The notes beneath the pieces are model-generated. The model was given only the letters and a program-made list of their open reading frames with translations. It ran no database searches and was not told where the DNA came from. The position numbers were made by a program, and so were the translations under genes. Positions 1 to 7,106 of a stretch of DNA of 64,000 nt are shown in pieces; position 1 is the first letter of the stretch, and the number at the start of each line of letters is the position of its first letter. This stretch comes from Acidobacteriota bacterium (GTDB lineage Bacteria > Acidobacteriota > Terriglobia > Bryobacterales > Bryobacteraceae): contig JAFDVZ010000004.1 in NCBI GenBank assembly GCA_018268715.1, positions 62,001 to 126,000 on the forward strand, written 5' to 3'.

Positions 1-36
1 CCCCCAAGCGCCGAAGCTATTTTGGCTACAGTACGA

Positions 37-60
37 GATTACCACCGAACCCTGGTAATC
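37..60. repeat. Perfect 8-bp inverted repeat (hairpin)
   Basis: Arms GATTACCA (37-44) and TGGTAATC (53-60) enclose an 8-base loop. No T-run follows on either strand, so it is not a convincing intrinsic terminator. It could be a protein-binding site or the end of a transcription unit lying outside the window. No credible gene is seen in bases 1-163. Confidence 0.45.
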
Positions 61-163
61 CACAATCATTTTCCGGCAAATCTCTCCGATTTTCTGAAAG
101 AAAACCGTGCTGTAACGGATAGAGCGGGAATGGATCGATTCAGGGGCGGGAGGACTGCGGAGT

Positions 164-253
164 TGGCGGAAAGGGTGGGATTCGAACCCACGAACGAGTC
201 ACCCCGTTGGCGGTTTTCAAGACCGCTGCCTTCAACCGCTCGGCCACCTTTCC
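164..253 (-). tRNA. tRNA-Ser (anticodon UGA)
   Basis: Read on the minus strand, the 90-nt gene starts GGAAAGGTGGCC and ends CCTTTCCGCCA. The 7-bp acceptor stem GGAAAGG/CCTTTCC pairs perfectly, a discriminator G follows, and the CCA tail is encoded. The anticodon loop CTTGAAA sits between perfectly paired GCGGT/ACCGC arms and gives anticodon TGA, which reads UCN serine codons. The T-loop GTTCGAATC is canonical, and the long variable arm of the class II tRNA-Ser type is present. No intron is seen. Confidence 0.95.
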
Positions 254-371
254 GTCCCGTCCATTGTATCAAGCCACGCAAGCGGTCCCCCTCCCTGGCC
301 TCAAATAATGCTTGATTCCAGCCTCAATCCGCGATATCGATAGGGTGTGCGCAGCGGCGGAGGCCGCTCCC

Positions 372-1793
372 ATGCAAACACTCCACGCCTCGCCCTACGC
401 CGGCGAATGGTATCCGGCGGATCGGGCCGAACTCCGAGACCTGGTAACTGAGCTGTTAGCCAATTCCTCGGTCCGCACCGGTTCCTTCATTCGTCCCGGT
501 GGGCTCGCATTCCTCGTTCCCCACGCCGCCCCGGTCTATTCCGGAACCGTCGCCGCGGCGTCATACCGCCACATCGCCGCCTATCGCCCCCGTCGCATCG
601 TCGTGCTCGGTTTTTCCCACCGGCGCGGCGTCGAAGGCATCGGCATACCTCAGATTGAAACCATCTCGACGCCTCTCGGAGTCACCGAGATCGATTCGGT
701 CGGCGGCCGCGAACTCACCAGCGCCGCGCCCTTCCATATCTCGCCCGAATCCCAGTTGTGCGACCATTCCGTCGAAATTCAGCTCCCATTCCTGCAAGCC
801 GCCGCCCCCGAGGCCACGGTCCTGCCCTTATATGTCGGCCGTCTCTCGCCGGCCCAGCGCGCGGCCGCGGCCGCCCGTCTGCGATGGCTGCTCGATGGCG
901 AAACCGTCTTTGTAGCCAGCTCCGATCTCACCCACTTCGGACGCGGTTTCGGCTATGTCCCGTTCCCAGTCAACGATGAAACCGGCCTCCGGCTCAAGGA
1001 ATTGGACGGCGGAGTCATCGGCGCGGCGGCCAGCATCGATCCCGATCTCTTTCTGGCCGAAATACAAAAGACGCGCGCCACCGTATGTGGTTTCGATCCA
1101 ATCGCGCTGTTGCTTGCGACTTTACAGGCCGCCCAGCGGGAAGAGATCTATCAGGAGACGCTCGACTACCAGACGTCGGCCGATATGACGTCGGATTACT
1201 CCCATTCGGTGAGCTACGGTGCCGCCGGCTATTTCCCCAGCTCGAGCTTCGAACTTAGCCCCGACGCCTGTCTCGCCCTAGCCAACAGCGCCGCGGCCAC
1301 GCTTGCCGACACCCGCGCCGCCGGCCGCCGCTCCATCGTCGAGCCCACCCATCCCACGCCCGAACTCAAGCAGAAGCTCGGCGCCTTTGTCACCGTTTAC
1401 CAGGACGGCCAACTTCACGGCTGCATCGGCCGCATTCACGACCCCGAGCCGCTCTATAAGACGATCCCCCGGCTCGCCCTCAGCGCCGCCACCGAGGACG
1501 CCCGTTTCGCCCCGCTCTCGCCCATCGGCAAGCTCACCGTCGAAGTCAGCATTCTCACCCCCATGAAGCGCATCGCCTCGCGGCGCCGCCTCATCGCCGG
1601 CGAACACGGCGGCCTGCTCGAATCCGGCCCCCGGTCCGGTCTCCTGTTGCCCAAGGTCGCCACTGAACACGGCTGGAACTCGGCCCAATTCCTCGACGCA
1701 CTGGCGCGCAAGGCGGGACTCTCGCCGGCCGCCTATGAATCCCGGGACGCGCGCCTGTCGGTGTTCCGGGCTCAGGTCTTTCAGGGCGAATGA
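372..1793 (+). CDS. AmmeMemoRadiSam system protein: Memo (AmrB)-AMMECR1 (AmrA) fusion
   Basis: The 473-residue protein joins two domains. Residues 1-290 are a Memo/AmrB domain, a fold related to extradiol dioxygenases. Residues that line the metal pocket of human Memo appear at matching places: His51 in PHA, His83 in FSH and Cys239 in VCGFD, with SSDLTHFG at 183-190. Residues 300-473 are an AMMECR1/AmrA domain with its signature LHGCIG at 349-354. Many genomes encode these parts separately next to the radical SAM gene. I chose ATG 372 because a Memo N-terminus of the YAGEWYPAD type begins there; a TTG at 312 would add 20 unrelated residues. The stop overlaps the next start by 4 bp (ATGA), so co-translation is likely. 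The biochemical role of the system is unsettled; tRNA or protein modification and redox roles have been proposed. Confidence 0.9.
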   Translation: MQTLHASPYAGEWYPADRAELRDLVTELLANSSVRTGSFIRPGGLAFLVPHAAPVYSGTVAAASYRHIAAYRPRRIVVLGFSHRRGVEGIGIPQIETISTPLGVTEIDSVGGRELTSAAPFHISPESQLCDHSVEIQLPFLQAAAPEATVLPLYVGRLSPAQRAAAAARLRWLLDGETVFVASSDLTHFGRGFGYVPFPVNDETGLRLKELDGGVIGAAASIDPDLFLAEIQKTRATVCGFDPIALLLATLQAAQREEIYQETLDYQTSADMTSDYSHSVSYGAAGYFPSSSFELSPDACLALANSAAATLADTRAAGRRSIVEPTHPTPELKQKLGAFVTVYQDGQLHGCIGRIHDPEPLYKTIPRLALSAATEDARFAPLSPIGKLTVEVSILTPMKRIASRRRLIAGEHGGLLESGPRSGLLLPKVATEHGWNSAQFLDALARKAGLSPAAYESRDARLSVFRAQVFQGE

Positions 1794-2842
1794 ACAGCGC
1801 GGCGTTCGCCGAAGCGTTGTCTATCGACGTCCGGGAAGCCGAACTGTACTCGCCGCTCGACGAGCGCCGCGTACGCTGCTTCGCCTGCGGCCACCAGTGC
1901 CCCATCTTCGAGGGTCAGCCCGGCGTCTGCCAGGTCCGTTTCAATCGCGGCGGCCGTCTGTACGCGCCCTGGGGCTACGTCCAGTCGGCCCAATGCGACC
2001 CCATTGAAAAGAAACCATTTTTCCACGTCACCCCCGGCGCCCTGGCCTTCTCCTTCGGAATGCTCGGCTGCGACCTCCACTGCGACTACTGCCAGAACTG
2101 GGTGACCTCCCAATCCCTCCGCGACCCCCAGGCCATCGCCGCCCGCCGCTCCGCCACGCCGGAACAGTTGGTCCAAACCGCCCTGGCCCGCAACGCCGCC
2201 GCCATCGTCAGCACTTATAACGAGCCCCTGATCACCGCCGAATGGTCCATGGCCATCTTCCGTCTCGCCCGCCAGTCCGGCCTGCGCACCGGCTTCGTGT
2301 CGAACGGCAACGCCACGCCCCAGGTCCTCGATTACATCCGCCCCTTCACCGATCTCTACAAGGTCGACCTCAAGACCTTCGACGACCACCGCTACCGCAC
2401 CCTCGGCGGCCGTCTCGAGCCCATCCTCGACACCATCCGCCGCATCCACGCCATGGACTTCTGGCTCGAAGTCGTCACCCTGGTCATCCCCGGCTTCAAC
2501 GATTCCTCCGACGAACTCCGCCGCATCGCGGCGTTCCTCGCCTCCGTGTCCCCCGACATCCCCTGGCACGTCACCGCCTTCCACGCCGACTACAAGATGG
2601 CGGAAACCCCGGCCACCCCGCCCGAAACACTCGAGCGAGCCGCCTCCATCGGCGCCGCCGAAGGCCTCCGCTACGTCTACGCCGGCAACCTCCCGGGCCG
2701 CACCGGCCGTCTGGAGGACACGCGCTGCCCCGGCTGCGCCACCACCCTGGTCGAGCGCCGGGGCTTTCGCGTCCTGCGCAACCGCATGGCCTCCCCCCGT
2801 TGTCCCTACTGCCGCTACTCCATCCCCGGCCGCTGGACCTGA
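1790..2842 (+). CDS. amrS: AmmeMemoRadiSam system radical SAM enzyme
   Basis: The 350-residue enzyme belongs to the AmrS branch of the radical SAM superfamily. The cluster motif CxxxCxxC is Cys94, Cys98 and Cys101 (GCDLHCDYCQNW), which should bind the [4Fe-4S] cluster that cleaves S-adenosylmethionine. A Cys-rich N-terminus (Cys30, Cys33, Cys37, Cys47) and a C-terminal CPGC...CPYC ribbon are typical of this family and probably bind zinc or an extra cluster. It overlaps the Memo-AMMECR1 fusion by 4 bp, completing the three-part AmmeMemoRadiSam set in two genes. No signal peptide is visible, so it is cytoplasmic. The substrate is unknown. The family call is secure, the role is not. Confidence 0.92.
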   Translation: MNSAAFAEALSIDVREAELYSPLDERRVRCFACGHQCPIFEGQPGVCQVRFNRGGRLYAPWGYVQSAQCDPIEKKPFFHVTPGALAFSFGMLGCDLHCDYCQNWVTSQSLRDPQAIAARRSATPEQLVQTALARNAAAIVSTYNEPLITAEWSMAIFRLARQSGLRTGFVSNGNATPQVLDYIRPFTDLYKVDLKTFDDHRYRTLGGRLEPILDTIRRIHAMDFWLEVVTLVIPGFNDSSDELRRIAAFLASVSPDIPWHVTAFHADYKMAETPATPPETLERAASIGAAEGLRYVYAGNLPGRTGRLEDTRCPGCATTLVERRGFRVLRNRMASPRCPYCRYSIPGRWT

Positions 2843-2884
2843 TCCGTCCCCGCCCGAACCCGCGTGGTACCGTAGGACTTAGGC

Positions 2885-3730
2885 ATGGCTTGGTTCACCC
2901 GCAAGAAGCCTCCCACCGAAGCCGGCGGCGAAGGCGAGCGTCACGTACGCACCGAGGGTCTCTGGCTCAAGTGCGAGAGCTGTTCCCAGATCGTCTGGCG
3001 TAAGACCCTCGAGGAGAATCTCCAGGTCTGCCCCCAGTGCGGCTTCCACTTCCGCATCGACGCCGCCGCCCGCCTCCAGCAGTTATTCGACGGCGGACAG
3101 TTTGAAATCCACGAGCCGGGCATGGCCTCCACCGACCCGCTCAATTTCGTCGACGCCAAGCCCTACAAGGAGCGCCTGGCCGCCATGGTGAAGCAGGGCC
3201 TGCGCGACGCCGTCATCTCCGCCAGCGGCCCGCTCGACGGCCGCCCCGTCAACATCTGCGCCCTCGAGTTGAAATTCATCGGCGGCAGCATGGGCACGGT
3301 GATGGGCGAAAAGATCACCCGCGCCGTCGAACGCTCCATTGAGCGCCGCCATCCCCTCATCATTGTCTCGGCCTCCGGCGGCGCCCGCATGCAGGAAGGC
3401 GCGGTCAGCCTGATGCAGCTCGTCAAGATCTCCCAGGCCCTCATGCGCCTGGACGAAGCGCAAGTCCCCTACATCAGCGTCCTCACCGACCCCACCACCG
3501 GCGGCGTCACCGCCAGCTTCGCCATGCTGGGCGATCTCAACATCGCCGAACCCGGCGCCCTCATCGGTTTCGCCGGCCCCCGCGTCATAGAACAAACCAT
3601 CCGCCAGAAACTCCCCGAGGGATTTCAGCGCAGCGAGTTCTTACTCAAGCACGGCTTCCTCGACGCCGTCGTCAAACGCCCCGATTTGAAATCCTATATA
3701 TCGGCGTCTCTCAAATTCTTTTGCGACTGA
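2885..3730 (+). CDS. accD: Acetyl-CoA carboxylase carboxyltransferase subunit beta
   Basis: AccD pairs with AccA to move the carboxyl group from carboxybiotin to acetyl-CoA, forming malonyl-CoA for fatty acid synthesis. The 281-residue length is normal. The N-terminal zinc ribbon is complete (Cys30, Cys33, Cys49, Cys52), preceded by the usual basic N-terminus MAWFTRKKPP. The carboxyltransferase core contains the acyl-CoA-binding SASGGARMQEG and TDPTTGGVTASFAMLGD motifs followed by GFAGPRVIEQT. No accA is next to it, which is common because the subunits are often encoded apart. It lies 42 bp after amrS on the same strand and may be transcribed with it. Confidence 0.96.
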   Translation: MAWFTRKKPPTEAGGEGERHVRTEGLWLKCESCSQIVWRKTLEENLQVCPQCGFHFRIDAAARLQQLFDGGQFEIHEPGMASTDPLNFVDAKPYKERLAAMVKQGLRDAVISASGPLDGRPVNICALELKFIGGSMGTVMGEKITRAVERSIERRHPLIIVSASGGARMQEGAVSLMQLVKISQALMRLDEAQVPYISVLTDPTTGGVTASFAMLGDLNIAEPGALIGFAGPRVIEQTIRQKLPEGFQRSEFLLKHGFLDAVVKRPDLKSYISASLKFFCD

Positions 3731-3782
3731 ATTGGTTTTCATTCCCGGGAGAGGAAAACTCCTAGCCCGCCACTATGATGGC

Positions 3783-4124
3783 GTGCAGAACACACCTCAC
3801 AGCGAACCTTGCTGTTCAGGATCCTGCGCACGCGCGGACCTCATCCGCGCGTTGGCGCCCAACGATCCGATAGAAAACGACATCGATTTCGCCGCCGCCG
3901 TCGTCGCGCAGGCGTGTCCACAGATGGACGAGGAGGAGCTGGCCCGTTGCTTCGCCCACATGTTCGACGTTCCGCTCGACTGTCAGTTATACCGCCGCTT
4001 CCGCGCGGGTTTCCTGGCCGCTCGGACGCTCGAAGCTCCGCCCTCCCCCGCGCGTCCGCCCATCCCGATGGTGGCCGCAGCCAGCGCCGGCGCTGGAGTA
4101 GTAAGCTGTAGAAGCTGTCCATGA
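3783..4124 (+). CDS. Small protein of unknown function
   Basis: I do not recognise this protein of about 113 residues. Codon choice from 3840 onward (GC-rich third positions) supports real coding, and the stop TGA overlaps the ATG of the next oxidoreductase by 4 bp (ATGA), which argues for co-translation. The N-terminus holds a CCSGSC cluster. The middle is acidic and helical (around PQMDEEELARCFAHMFD), and the C-terminus is Ala/Pro-rich and ends with two more cysteines. There is no ATG near the start; GTG 3783 is the best candidate, and TTG 3732 would extend it. No membrane segment is clear. Confidence 0.5.
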   Translation: MQNTPHSEPCCSGSCARADLIRALAPNDPIENDIDFAAAVVAQACPQMDEEELARCFAHMFDVPLDCQLYRRFRAGFLAARTLEAPPSPARPPIPMVAAASAGAGVVSCRSCP

Positions 4125-5473
4125 ATCGACGCCAATTTCTAACCGCATCGGCCGCCGGACTCACCGTCCCGGCGGCTGTCTTGTCTCAGGACAAACCCTT
4201 CGACGCCAAGCCCCGCCGCGTCGGCCTGATCGGATCCGGCTGGTACGGCAAATGCGATATCTTCCGCCTCATCCAGGCCGCCAACGTCGAAGTCGTCTCC
4301 CTGTGCGACGTCGACCGCAACATGCTCGCCGAAGCCGGCGACCTCATGGCCGCCCGCCAGCGCTCCCACAAGAAGCCGCGCCTCTACACCGACTACCGTA
4401 AGATGCTGGCCGAAAAGGACCTCGACTTGGTCGAGGTCGCCACCCCGGACCATTGGCACGCCCTGCCCGCCATCGCCGCCATGCAAGCAGGCATCGACGT
4501 CTATCTCCAAAAGCCCATCAGCGTCGACGTCGTCGAAGGACAGGCCCTGGTGGCCGCCGCGCGCAAGTACGGCCGCGTCGTGCAGGTGGGCATGCAGCGC
4601 CGCTCCACGCCCCACCTCGCGGAGGCGCGCAACGAGATCATCAAGGCCGGCAAACTCGGCAAAGTCGGCTTCGTCGAAATCTGCTGTTACTATCCCATGC
4701 GGGCCACGGAAAACCCGCCCGACACCGCCCCGCCCAGCTATTTCGACTACGAGTTCTGGACCGGCCCCGCACCCCTGCGCCCGTATAACTCGCTCATCCA
4801 CCCCCGCACCTGGCGGGCGTTCATGGAATACGGCAATGGCATCATCGGCGACATGTGCGTCCACATGCTCGACATGACCCGCTGGATGCTCGACTTAGGC
4901 TGGCCCACCCGCATTTCCTCGGAAGGCGGCATTCTCATGGATAAGAAATCCAAGGCCAATATTTCCGACACCCAGACCGCGACCTTCGACTATCCGGACC
5001 TCAAAATCGTCTGGACCCACCGCTCCTGGGGCAAGCCAGCGGACGAAAAGTACCCCTGGTCGGCGATCCTGTACGGCGACAAAGGCACGTTGAAAGCGGA
5101 CGTCTACGGCTACGACTTCATCCCCAACGGCGGCTCTGCCAAGCCCATCCGCAAGAACGTGGTCTACGAGCTCGACAAGTATCCTGAGGACCGCACGGAG
5201 AAGGATCTGGAGCGCCACTGCGCCCCGGCCATCCGCGCCCACATGTGGGACTGGCTCGCGGCCGTCGACAAGCGCACAAAGCCCGTGGCGGACATCGAAC
5301 AGGGCCACATTTCGACGGCCTCCTGCATCCTGGCGAACCTGTCGATGAAGCTCGGCCGCGACCTCCGCTGGGACCCGGTCAAGCACCGCGTCATCGGCGA
5401 CGAACAGGCGAACACGCTCCTCCGCCGCCCCTACCGCCAACCCTGGACGCACCCCGACCCAGATAAGGTCTGA
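4121..5473 (+). CDS. Gfo/Idh/MocA-family oxidoreductase with twin-arginine leader
   Basis: The 450-residue protein has a leader MNRRQFLTASAAGLTVPAA of the twin-arginine type, so it is probably exported folded with its cofactor. A Rossmann nucleotide-binding segment follows (RVGLIGSGWYGK, about residues 33-44). The motif VATPDHWH (about 106-113) and a QKPIS version of the family's EKP motif precede the C-terminal sheet domain typical of glucose-fructose oxidoreductase relatives. These enzymes oxidise or reduce sugars, inositols or their derivatives with tightly bound NAD(P). Solibacter-type genomes carry many exported copies. The substrate cannot be read from the sequence. A related enzyme lies at 35337-36653. 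Confidence 0.88.
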   Translation: MNRRQFLTASAAGLTVPAAVLSQDKPFDAKPRRVGLIGSGWYGKCDIFRLIQAANVEVVSLCDVDRNMLAEAGDLMAARQRSHKKPRLYTDYRKMLAEKDLDLVEVATPDHWHALPAIAAMQAGIDVYLQKPISVDVVEGQALVAAARKYGRVVQVGMQRRSTPHLAEARNEIIKAGKLGKVGFVEICCYYPMRATENPPDTAPPSYFDYEFWTGPAPLRPYNSLIHPRTWRAFMEYGNGIIGDMCVHMLDMTRWMLDLGWPTRISSEGGILMDKKSKANISDTQTATFDYPDLKIVWTHRSWGKPADEKYPWSAILYGDKGTLKADVYGYDFIPNGGSAKPIRKNVVYELDKYPEDRTEKDLERHCAPAIRAHMWDWLAAVDKRTKPVADIEQGHISTASCILANLSMKLGRDLRWDPVKHRVIGDEQANTLLRRPYRQPWTHPDPDKV

Positions 5474-5506
5474 AGTCCGGGCGCCGTGGTCTTCGGGTCC
5501 CCGTCA

Positions 5507-5529
5507 TGGCCTCTGTGAGAAACCATGAG
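5507..5529 (+). repeat. Left copy of 23-bp perfect direct repeat
   Basis: Identical to 7084-7106; it begins TGGCCTCTGTG and ends AAACCATGAG. Similarity, imperfect and gapped, extends upstream on both copies to about 5475 and 7053. In the right copy the ATG near the end is the start codon of the permease gene. Here the same ATG (5525) opens only an 18-codon frame. The two copies bound a 1,577-bp unit. Confidence 0.9.
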
Positions 5530-5584
5530 CGGCGCCTGTCATCAAGGAGTTGCTGATCCGGCCGTTGTGTATGATACGTAACTA

Positions 5585-5613
5585 TTGACGAACAACGCCG
5601 TCTCAACCATACT
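5585..5613 (+). promoter_or_regulatory. Candidate sigma-70-type promoter
   Basis: TTGACG (5585-5590) and CATACT (5608-5613) are separated by exactly 17 bp. Transcription would start near 5620. It could drive the doubtful frame that begins GTG at 5620, or the small-gene pair downstream at 6013 and 6304. This is a prediction from consensus only. Confidence 0.45.
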
Positions 5614-5619
5614 CTACGT

Positions 5620-5937
5620 GTGTTTCGGCGCAGAGGAGTCATCGCTGCCGGCGTAGCGGCCATCGCACGGTCAGTTTCCTGCCTCGCACAAATCAGCAAG
5701 AATCCCCCCTCGATCGTATTCCTGGTCATCAACAACAAAGGTTGTAGCCCGCGCCTCGAAAACGTAACTCCGCCTAGACACAAGAGCATCTCCTCCGCGC
5801 ACGAATCGGGTTCGCAAGTGGCTATACTTATCGATAGAATCGGCATTATCGGCATATTTGTATGGCGCACTACCGGACAGAATAATGGGAACGTGGGTTG
5901 GCTTCATACAACTTCACTGGGGTCCTGCCTTACTTGA
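5620..5937 (+). CDS. Doubtful small secreted protein or decayed gene
   Basis: A GTG-started frame of 105 codons. The N-terminus reads like a signal peptide (MFRRRGVIAAGVAAIARSV, then CLAQ), and the predicted promoter at 5585-5613 would start transcription almost on the GTG. Just after the leader, PPSIVFLVINNKG faintly recalls the N-terminal strand of sulfatases, but the metal-binding residues expected there are absent and the rest shows no sulfatase motif. Codon usage is not GC-rich like the neighbours. It may be a remnant or chance. I could not decide. Confidence 0.25.
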   Translation: MFRRRGVIAAGVAAIARSVSCLAQISKNPPSIVFLVINNKGCSPRLENVTPPRHKSISSAHESGSQVAILIDRIGIIGIFVWRTTGQNNGNVGWLHTTSLGSCLT

Positions 5938-6012
5938 CCGTAATATTTCGATGCCCCCTCGGTGAGAAGAAATGACACCCTGGTCGGCGTAGTACACGGA
6001 GAGGCCATAAGT

Positions 6013-6279
6013 ATGAGAAAGTTCGCTTTGTCGTTTCTGTTTTCTGTAATATTGGGCGTGCTTGCCGGCCGAAACCATGGGCTGGCGGCCATTTGCGGGG
6101 GAGAGACCGCAGGCGCTGGACGCAAGTCCTACGTGACCTGTCTCCCGTATTGCACCGGACCGGGCGATTCGTGCGCCTACGTCAACTGCGTAACTCACGC
6201 GGGTTGCAGCATGTGTTCTAACGGTTGTGTTCCCACGGGGGAATGTAATATCCAGAACTGCTGCGACGGTGTCTACTGA
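6013..6279 (+). CDS. Small secreted cysteine-rich protein (88 aa)
   Basis: ATG 6013 is preceded by a purine-rich GAGAGG about 7 bases upstream. Residues 1-26 form a signal peptide (MRKFALSFLFSVILGVLAG, then NHGLAA). The mature part is about 60 residues with 11 cysteines, including GCSMCSNGC and a terminal CNIQNCCDGVY. Such density suggests a disulfide-bonded exported peptide or a metal-binding one. I recognise no family. It lies in a less GC-rich segment between direct repeats and 24 bp upstream of another unknown gene that begins with its own ribosome-binding site. An effector, toxin or envelope role is possible but not shown. Confidence 0.6.
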   Translation: MRKFALSFLFSVILGVLAGRNHGLAAICGGETAGAGRKSYVTCLPYCTGPGDSCAYVNCVTHAGCSMCSNGCVPTGECNIQNCCDGVY

Positions 6280-6303
6280 TAAGACAGCAAGGAGAGTTGA
6301 CAA

Positions 6304-7047
6304 ATGTCACCGAAACAGAACTTCGCGATCCTCATCGTTATTTCGGGGTTAATCGGGGCGTTTTTAATCACGGCTCAGGTTTCGACCACGCCGTTGCAGC
6401 CCTACACGGTGCGTTACGCCTCGGTCGAAGGTCCTGTGCAGCCCGTAACGAAAGCGGCCCGACGAGCGGACGGCGTCACTGCCGAGTTCACCTACGACGG
6501 GGCCTCGGGGGTGCTTGAGCGGCAGAACATATTAGACATCAAAGGGCTCGATCACATCCGGTATGATCCAATCTCAAACACCGTGTGGAAGAGGCCCCTC
6601 ACCAAACAGGAGTACTCTGAGCTCAAGGCGTCTCCACGGACATGCGGACAGGCGACACTGAACGAAGGCGTCTGCATCCAGCACGCTGGACAGATGTTGG
6701 GGCAGACCGTGGATCGTCACGAGTTCGCAACAGCGCTTCCTGACGGCTCCGAGATCAAGGTTGTCGAATATCTTGCTCCGAATCTCGGGTATCTACTTCT
6801 CCGGAGAGAGGAGATTACGAGGGAGGAGAAGAGAATCAGGCAGGCCACCGAACTAACAGTGGGAGAGGCGGATGCGTCGTTGTTCAACATCCCGCCAGGC
6901 GCGCGGCCAATCGCCGACTATCGCCAATTCATTGAGACAGCGGCCAAGGCGAGAACCGGGTCGGTCCCAGCCAGCTACCAGACATACCTCGACAGGTTCG
7001 AGAAGCAGGAGAGGCGTCTTAAGGAGACCGGTCAGTTCATGAAGTAG
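6304..7047 (+). CDS. Membrane-anchored or secreted protein of unknown function (247 aa)
   Basis: A strong ribosome-binding site (AAGGAGAG) sits 7 bases before ATG 6304. Residues 7-24 (FAILIVISGLIGAFLITA) form a signal anchor or uncleaved signal peptide. The rest is soluble, mixed strand and helix, with a single close cysteine pair (about 115-123: TCGQATLNEGVC) and a charged helical C-terminus (EKQERRLKETG). The order of short strands with ILDIKGLDHIRYDP and ELTVGEADASLFNIPPGA resembles proteins that report on periplasmic substrates, but I recognise no named domain. It is probably co-transcribed with the Cys-rich peptide gene. Its base composition differs from the flanking genes, which fits acquisition by transfer. 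Confidence 0.65.
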   Translation: MSPKQNFAILIVISGLIGAFLITAQVSTTPLQPYTVRYASVEGPVQPVTKAARRADGVTAEFTYDGASGVLERQNILDIKGLDHIRYDPISNTVWKRPLTKQEYSELKASPRTCGQATLNEGVCIQHAGQMLGQTVDRHEFATALPDGSEIKVVEYLAPNLGYLLLRREEITREEKRIRQATELTVGEADASLFNIPPGARPIADYRQFIETAAKARTGSVPASYQTYLDRFEKQERRLKETGQFMK

Positions 7048-7083
7048 TCCGTGTTCCGCCGCCGCGATCTCACCGTCCCTCTC

Positions 7084-7106
7084 TGGCCTCTGTGAGAAAC
7101 CATGAG
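7084..7106 (+). repeat. Right copy of 23-bp perfect direct repeat
   Basis: Identical to 5507-5529. This copy overlaps the start codon of the permease gene (ATG 7102), so it probably represents the original upstream region of that gene, and the left copy a duplicate. Confidence 0.9.

Larger units (their letters stand above)
5474..6012. other. 540-bp stretch without a confident gene; left end of a repeat-bounded island
   Basis: This stretch is visibly less GC-rich than its surroundings. It contains the left copy of a direct repeat (5507-5529), a good candidate promoter (5585-5613) and one doubtful reading frame (5620-5937). I see no RNA gene or transposase. The first 55 bases after the oxidoreductase stop are similar to the bases just before the permease gene at 7102. 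Confidence 0.5.

Noticed and set aside
22..315. 97-codon frame across the tRNA gene
   Set aside because: It reads through tRNA-Ser and has no other support.
5620..5937. Sulfatase relationship of the doubtful frame
   Set aside because: Only one short stretch resembles the sulfatase N-terminus; the metal-binding Asp pair and catalytic region are absent.
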